Positions 12,849 to 15,734 of a stretch of 15,734 nucleotides of DNA are shown in pieces. Position 1 is the first letter of the stretch. Each line of letters starts with the position of its first letter. Both the position numbers and the translations under genes were made by a program. The stretch lies in assembly GCA_024654485.1 (NCBI GenBank), contig JANLHO010000048.1:1-15734 (forward strand). Direction: 5' to 3'. The notes under the pieces are model-generated. The model saw nothing but the letters and a program-made list of their open reading frames with translations, had not been told where the DNA came from and ran no database searches. The DNA is from Patescibacteria group bacterium (GTDB taxonomy: Bacteria > Patescibacteriota > Minisyncoccia > Phycocordibacterales > UBA2100).

Positions 12849-12878
12849 TACGTAACATGCTACGTAGCATGTTACGTA
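12849..12878. repeat. 30-bp perfect palindrome built on TACGTA
   Basis: Three TACGTA six-mers (starting at 12849, 12861 and 12873) are separated by ACATGC and GCATGT. The whole 30 bp equals its own reverse complement, with no spacer at the centre. It lies in the gap after the histidine kinase gene's stop. It could form a cruciform, serve as a dimeric-protein site, or be a mobile-element remnant. Confidence 0.9.
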
Positions 12879-12907
12879 ACACGCCCAGGGGACAGGGTCC
12901 CGCTTTA

Positions 12908-14107
12908 CTATTTCACTATCGGAAGCTCCGCGACGAAGACGGAGCCGGTGCCGGGGCCGCTTGATTCTGCCCAGATGCGGCCGCCGTGCGCCTCCACCAG
13001 CTGCTTGGCGATGAAGAGGCCGTAGCCGGTGGATTCGGGATTGACCTTGCGGGATTCACTGCCCCTGCCCCCCTGCGTGAAAAGGGTCTTCATGTCTTCC
13101 GCCGAGATGCCGACGCCCGTGTCGGCTACCGTTAGCCGCGCTACTCCGTCGCCTTTTTTGAGGGAGACTTCCACCCTGCCCGCCGGCGTGTAGCGGACGG
13201 CGTTGTCCAGAAGATTGCGGATGACGTGCTTCTCCATCTTTTCCTGATCACCCACCATTGCGCAGAATCTATCTATATATGTGAAGAGCTCAAGCTGCTT
13301 CTGCACGGCCGCCCCGCGTACGGAGGCGACCGCGCGCTCCACCGCCGCCGAGAGGTCAAAGGGCTTTTTCTCCAAGCGGGCGCTGCCTTGGCTAAAATCG
13401 GAGGTATCAAGAATGGACATCACGGTGTCCACCCCCTGCTGCGTGTCCGCGAGAGCGGACTGCGCGAGCGAGCCAAGCTGCGAGGGCACGGGCCCGTAAT
13501 CGCCCTCCACTATTGAGGCGAAGGCCGCCTTGCTTTTGGTGAGATGCCCCTTCACCTCGTGGCTTATGAATTTGAGAAGCTCCTGCTGCTTGCGCGAAGT
13601 CTCTTGGAGCTGCCCGTAGCTGTCGTCCTGCTTCAAAATGACGGCGGCTGCGTACTCCGGCTCCGCGATGCCCGGTATCTCCGTCACCTCGCTATCACTG
13701 CGCGATTCCAGATAGAGCGTGCCGTATTTGAAGAAGGACTCCAGCGCGTTGCGCATCTGCACACTCACGTGCTTCACGTCGGATATATCCCACTCGCGCG
13801 TGAAGTGATTGACCATAGTGACCTGCTCGGTGTAGAAAATGCGGCGGTCGGTGACTACGAGCATGTTGAGGTAGTAGCTGCTCCAGAACATCATAATGAC
13901 TATCCATATGACTAGAAATCCGAGGGGGACGATGAGAGCCAGTATCACGTGCATCCCGAAGCCGACGCTATCGGCCGGCAGAAGCAGGAAGAAAAGCAGT
14001 ATGAGCGCGGGGACGAGTGCTGCGGTTATCTCCGGCAAAAGCGATGCCCAGTGCTTGCGGGCCACCAGCAGGACTTTTTCTTCGTACTGCTCGCGGGAAT
14101 CTGTCAT
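12908..14107 (-). CDS. Membrane sensor histidine kinase with N-terminal bacterial PH domain
   Basis: A 399-residue protein. Two transmembrane helices (about 26-44 and 53-75) lead into a YdbT-like bacterial PH domain (about 78-158; VVTDRRIFYTEQVTMVNHFTREWDISDVKHVSV, then FFKYGTLYLES). Next comes a dimerisation/phosphoacceptor helix pair with ISHEVKGHLTKSK (H183; the usual H-E-L-R-T-P-L is altered to HEVKGHL). The ATPase domain has N box NLLDNAVRYTP (298-308), G1 DTGVGI (329-334) and G2 GYGLFI (361-366). It should autophosphorylate on H183 and pass phosphate to a response regulator, none of which is in the window. The PH domain in place of a PAS or periplasmic sensor suggests the signal is at the membrane. 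The first four bases overlap the end of the preceding gene (ATGA), suggesting coupled translation. Confidence 0.9.
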   Translation of the reverse strand: MTDSREQYEEKVLLVARKHWASLLPEITAALVPALILLFFLLLPADSVGFGMHVILALIVPLGFLVIWIVIMMFWSSYYLNMLVVTDRRIFYTEQVTMVNHFTREWDISDVKHVSVQMRNALESFFKYGTLYLESRSDSEVTEIPGIAEPEYAAAVILKQDDSYGQLQETSRKQQELLKFISHEVKGHLTKSKAAFASIVEGDYGPVPSQLGSLAQSALADTQQGVDTVMSILDTSDFSQGSARLEKKPFDLSAAVERAVASVRGAAVQKQLELFTYIDRFCAMVGDQEKMEKHVIRNLLDNAVRYTPAGRVEVSLKKGDGVARLTVADTGVGISAEDMKTLFTQGGRGSESRKVNPESTGYGLFIAKQLVEAHGGRIWAESSGPGTGSVFVAELPIVK

Positions 14108-14289
14108 AGCGGGACGGTCATGGCGATAAGGAGGACCACGAGGCAGCCGAGGATATATACCGCAAGCGCCTTATATACGACGCCACGGCTCATCGCCGAG
14201 TGCGACCAGAAGTACCAGAAGATCAGGGCGAAGACTATCGCCAGCAGCACCTCTGCGGCGAAAAACGCCCACGCTATGCGCAACAACAT
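14104..14289 (-). CDS. Small two-helix membrane protein coupled to the histidine kinase
   Basis: From the ATG at 14289, 61 residues: MLLRIAWAFFAAEVLLAIVFALIFWYFWSHSAMSRGVVYKALAVYILGCLVVLLIAMTVPL. Two hydrophobic helices (about 6-28 and 40-58) are joined by a short basic loop, leaving almost no soluble part. An ATG at 14325 would give 73 residues with a Cys/His-containing extension; neither start has a Shine-Dalgarno. The stop overlaps the histidine kinase start by 4 nt, so the two are probably co-translated, and this protein may be a membrane partner of the kinase. That role is inferred only from the overlap. It follows tRNA-Lys on the same strand. No family is recognised. Confidence 0.6.
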   Translation of the reverse strand: MLLRIAWAFFAAEVLLAIVFALIFWYFWSHSAMSRGVVYKALAVYILGCLVVLLIAMTVPL

Positions 14290-14376
14290 ACCGCACAGTA
14301 TGACGCGCGAGTGGCAGAGCCGCAACAGCGCATGCCGGCAAATGACATCTGCTTGCCCGTCGCAATCTCATTCATG

Positions 14377-14449
14377 TCCGCCCAGTAGGATTTGAACCTA
14401 CGACCGTTCGCTTAAGAGGCGACTGCTCTACCAACTGAGCTATGGGCGG
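14377..14449 (-). tRNA. tRNA-Lys (CUU)
   Basis: On the minus strand acceptor CCGCCCA pairs with TGGGCGG. D arm GCTC/GAGC. Anticodon loop CTCTTAA (anticodon CTT, 14416-14414) on a stem whose outer pair is a G-A mismatch. T arm GTAGG-TTCAAAT-CCTAC. Discriminator A; CCA not encoded. Confidence 0.93.
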
Positions 14450-14460
14450 TAACGAGGAGA

Positions 14461-14484
14461 GAAATGAAAGCCAGCTTTCATTTC
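14461..14484. repeat. Perfect 10-bp hairpin in the tRNA-Lys 5' flank
   Basis: GAAATGAAAG (14461-14470) and CTTTCATTTC (14475-14484) pair perfectly with a CCAG loop. It lies 12 nt before the 5' end of tRNA-Lys. A CATAAT -10-like hexamer further upstream on the minus strand (14515-14510) would place it inside the pre-tRNA leader. No T run follows, so a terminator is unlikely. Confidence 0.55.
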
Positions 14485-14567
14485 CTATGAACTATCCGTC
14501 CATGTGAATATTATGGGCGGGTTAGGGGGATTTTACACAATGTACTTGCTTTTGGGAATGCCGTCAG

Positions 14568-14648
14568 TGGGCAGGGTGGGACTCGAACCCACACCTCTTG
14601 CGAGACCAGGTCCTAAACCTGGCGCGTCTGCCATTTCGCCACCTGCCC
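14568..14648 (-). tRNA. tRNA-Leu (UAG)
   Basis: On the minus strand acceptor GGGCAGG pairs with CCTGCCC. Anticodon stem CCAGG/CCTGG holds loop TTTAGGA (anticodon TAG, 14615-14613). A long variable arm and T arm GTGGG-TTCGAGT-CCCAC follow. Discriminator A; CCA not encoded. It is the second leucine tRNA of the window and lies 40 nt after a VirB2-like gene on the same strand. Confidence 0.93.
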
Positions 14649-14688
14649 TTGGCTGCCATCCTACCTCAAAAAAAGGCGCGTGACACGT

Positions 14689-14994
14689 TTAGCGGAACCC
14701 CTGTCCGACGTTGACGTTGGGTATCGTGCCGGCATTCGGATTCTGCAGGTCTATGCCGAAAGTGTTGGTAACGAGCGAGAGGATGCCGTATACGGAGACC
14801 ATTATGAGCATCCCTACGATGCCCCATATCATATGCTGCTTCCCCTCTTTGTTGTCCCCGCCCTCATTGAGCTTCCATAGGAATTCAACAAGACCGAAAA
14901 CGAAGAAGAAGAAGCCGACGGCAAACACTATAAGTATCGCCGGATCAATAAGGTAGATCCTGAAACGGGTCACAATGTCAGCGGCTTCTCCCAT
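14689..14994 (-). CDS. TrbC/VirB2-like small membrane protein (101 aa)
   Basis: 101 residues with two hydrophobic helices (about 16-40, ILIVFAVGFFFFVFGLVEFLW, and 54-77, HMIWGIVGMLIMVSVYGILSLV) joined by a charged loop LNEGGDNKEGKQ, and a polar Asn/Gly-rich tail ending NVGQGFR. The loop-helix pattern G-K-x-x-M-x-W-G-I-x-G-x-x-I-M-V-S-V-Y-G closely parallels the 118-aa protein upstream (NAGEEKAAGLNIMFYGVLAIFVMVSIWGI), so the two are probably paralogues. It lacks an obvious cleaved signal peptide, unlike its neighbour. Family relatives are pilin-like, but no ATPase or channel gene of a type IV secretion system is in view. It starts 53 nt after the upstream gene's stop. Confidence 0.72.
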   Translation of the reverse strand: MGEAADIVTRFRIYLIDPAILIVFAVGFFFFVFGLVEFLWKLNEGGDNKEGKQHMIWGIVGMLIMVSVYGILSLVTNTFGIDLQNPNAGTIPNVNVGQGFR

Positions 14995-15047
14995 GTATCC
15001 GGATCAAAGCATGTCTGTGCGGGCTCATCGGACCCCGCCGGACGGTA

Positions 15048-15404
15048 TTAGTAACTGCCTGTGTTGATCTGTATGCCCTGAGGTATTACGGGAGTGGTGG
15101 AGGTGACGGAGAAGGTGCTCTGCAGCAGGCGAATGATTCCCCAGATGGAAACCATGACGAATATCGCCAAGACGCCATAGAACATTATATTCAAGCCCGC
15201 AGCCTTCTCCTCCCCAGCATTTACGAGGTACTTGATAAGACCCCAGAAGAAGACGACGATGGCAAGCGTGATAAACAGCCCGATGAGCGCGTTGAGGAAG
15301 GTGTTGGCGAGTGCCAGGGTGTTGAGGAGCGTCGCGGCGCTTGCGAGAGCGGGCAGGACGAGCACACCCGAGGCGATTGCTGACGTACCAATTATTCTGC
15401 GCAT
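15048..15404 (-). CDS. TrbC/VirB2-like pilin-family membrane protein (118 aa)
   Basis: 118 residues. An N-terminal signal peptide MRRIIGTSAIASGVLVLPALASAA (cleavage likely near ASA) is followed by two hydrophobic helices (about 37-62, LNALIGLFITLAIVVFFWGLIKYLV, and 72-94, IMFYGVLAIFVMVSIWGIIRLL) with a charged loop NAGEEKAAG. A Ser/Thr/Pro-rich tail ends the protein. The loop and second helix have the signature of the VirB2-like family in CPR genomes (I-x-Y-L-V-N-A-G-x-x-x-K ... M-x-Y-G-x-x-x-I-F-V-M-V-S-I-W-G). AT-rich sequence upstream (15405-15432) may hold a promoter; I see no good -35. Likely inserted in or beyond the cytoplasmic membrane as a pilin-like subunit. Confidence 0.8.
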   Translation of the reverse strand: MRRIIGTSAIASGVLVLPALASAATLLNTLALANTFLNALIGLFITLAIVVFFWGLIKYLVNAGEEKAAGLNIMFYGVLAIFVMVSIWGIIRLLQSTFSVTSTTPVIPQGIQINTGSY

Positions 15405-15471
15405 AAAATAAGGATTATCAAGTTATCTATAAGTACCCAAATGGTATAGCCCCGGGGGACATTGCACAATA

Positions 15472-15496
15472 GACGCGCGGCGCGTCGTGTGGATAA
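15472..15496. promoter_or_regulatory. GACGCGC/GCGCGTC dyad beside a consensus DnaA box
   Basis: A 15-nt palindrome GACGCGC-G-GCGCGTC (15472-15486) is followed at once by TGTGGATAA (15488-15496), the reverse complement of the DnaA box TTATCCACA. Both lie in the 102-nt gap between two small membrane-protein genes. No T run follows on either strand. Confidence 0.35.
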
Positions 15497-15506
15497 CAAA
15501 TTGCGG

Positions 15507-15683
15507 TTATTTCTCCTCCTTTTTGGAGCCGGAGGACTTGGCGGCCGCGAGAATGGCCCATGCTATGAGACCTATGACTATTAGCGCGACCGTATACGAT
15601 GCCGCGTACGGATGATCCCGAAAGAGCTGGACTATAAATAGAATGACCACAAGGACGAAAAGTATGGCGACCGACCACTCCAT
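15507..15683 (-). CDS. Small two-helix membrane protein (58 aa)
   Basis: From the ATG at 15683: MEWSVAILFVLVVILFIVQLFRDHPYAASYTVALIVIGLIAWAILAAAKSSGSKKEEK. Helices lie at about 3-21 and 27-47, with a lysine-rich C-terminus. An ATG at 15731 would add 16 residues that look unrelated to a membrane protein, so the shorter form is chosen; AGGTA just before it is a weak ribosome site, with AGGAA further off. It is first in line before the two VirB2-like genes on the same strand and may belong to their transcript. It resembles the phage-holin/small-membrane size class, but no family is recognised. The upstream part runs off the window. Confidence 0.62.
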   Translation of the reverse strand: MEWSVAILFVLVVILFIVQLFRDHPYAASYTVALIVIGLIAWAILAAAKSSGSKKEEK

Positions 15684-15734
15684 TACCTGTATTCCTGTAG
15701 TGCGGTAGGTAGGCCACGTGCCCAGGCGCACTAC

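Larger units (their letters stand above)
12548..12907. other. 360-nt gene-free stretch between the TPR gene and the histidine kinase
   Basis: No convincing gene. It holds, in order, the TPR terminator, hairpin copy 3, a pyrimidine-rich tract with TCTAT repeats (about 12720-12775), the 14-bp hairpin, the 30-bp palindrome, and a small GGGAC-AGG-GTCCC hairpin (12889-12901) just after the 3' end of the histidine kinase gene. That last hairpin has no T run. Confidence 0.7.

Noticed and set aside
12849..12878. CRISPR-like array from the three TACGTA units
   Set aside because: The units are only six bases with six-base spacers that complement each other. This is a palindrome, not an array, and no cas gene is present.
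12889..12901. GGGACAGGGTCCC as a REP element of a REP-associated transposase
   Set aside because: Only a single 5-bp stem is present and no transposase is nearby; a small hairpin at the 3' end of the kinase gene is enough to explain it.
14514..14530. G-quadruplex from GGGCGGGTTAGGGGG
   Set aside because: Only three G tracts; a four-tract quadruplex is not supported.

Overview
The window reads as a chromosomal piece of a Candidatus Patescibacteria (CPR) genome, most likely Parcubacteria-like. This is an inference from several traits. IF-2 is cut down to about 495 residues and lacks the N-terminal extension. Several small two- or three-helix TrbC/VirB2-like pilin genes are present. There is a small COG2827-type GIY-YIG gene. 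Most housekeeping starts lack a Shine-Dalgarno sequence, and the five tRNA genes do not encode CCA. The sequence is mostly GC-rich, with short AT-rich islands.

Layout. Positions 1-1028 (minus) hold a VirB2-like membrane protein, a GIY-YIG nuclease and ribosomal protein L33 with its terminator. tRNA-Tyr (plus) and the minus-strand gene block that follows converge on a strong bidirectional terminator at 1163-1194. Positions 1205-6155 (minus) hold a cysteine desulfurase, a membrane-anchored HtrA-like protein whose catalytic residues are replaced, and ClpB. infB and rbfA (plus, 2-nt gap) diverge from the desulfurase around a palindromic -10 element. tRNA-Leu(UAA) (minus) and tRNA-Cys (plus) sit back to back. 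An 865-residue secreted protein of unknown function (8288-10885, minus) follows.

Positions 10886-12907 form the unusual region. Two plus-strand genes encode exported proteins (143 aa of unknown family, 186 aa with TPRs). Unlike almost every other gene here, each has a strong GGGAG Shine-Dalgarno. Each is followed by a near-homologous intrinsic terminator and then a copy of an ATCCCAATACTT hairpin, so they look like two units of a repeated module. The same stretch carries a third copy of that hairpin, two hairpins with different stems but the same TCACGGTCGT loop, a 30-bp perfect palindrome, and a possibly switching RNA leader before the TPR gene. I consider this the best candidate for an undescribed system, but its function cannot be read from sequence alone.

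Positions 12908-15734 (minus) hold three small membrane proteins of TrbC/VirB2 type or size, tRNA-Leu(UAG), tRNA-Lys(CUU), a small two-helix membrane protein, and a histidine kinase whose N-terminus is a membrane-bound bacterial PH domain. The last two overlap by 4 nt and are probably translationally coupled. Many of the non-housekeeping products are predicted to be membrane-bound or exported, so this is a neighbourhood of cell-surface functions among core genes.
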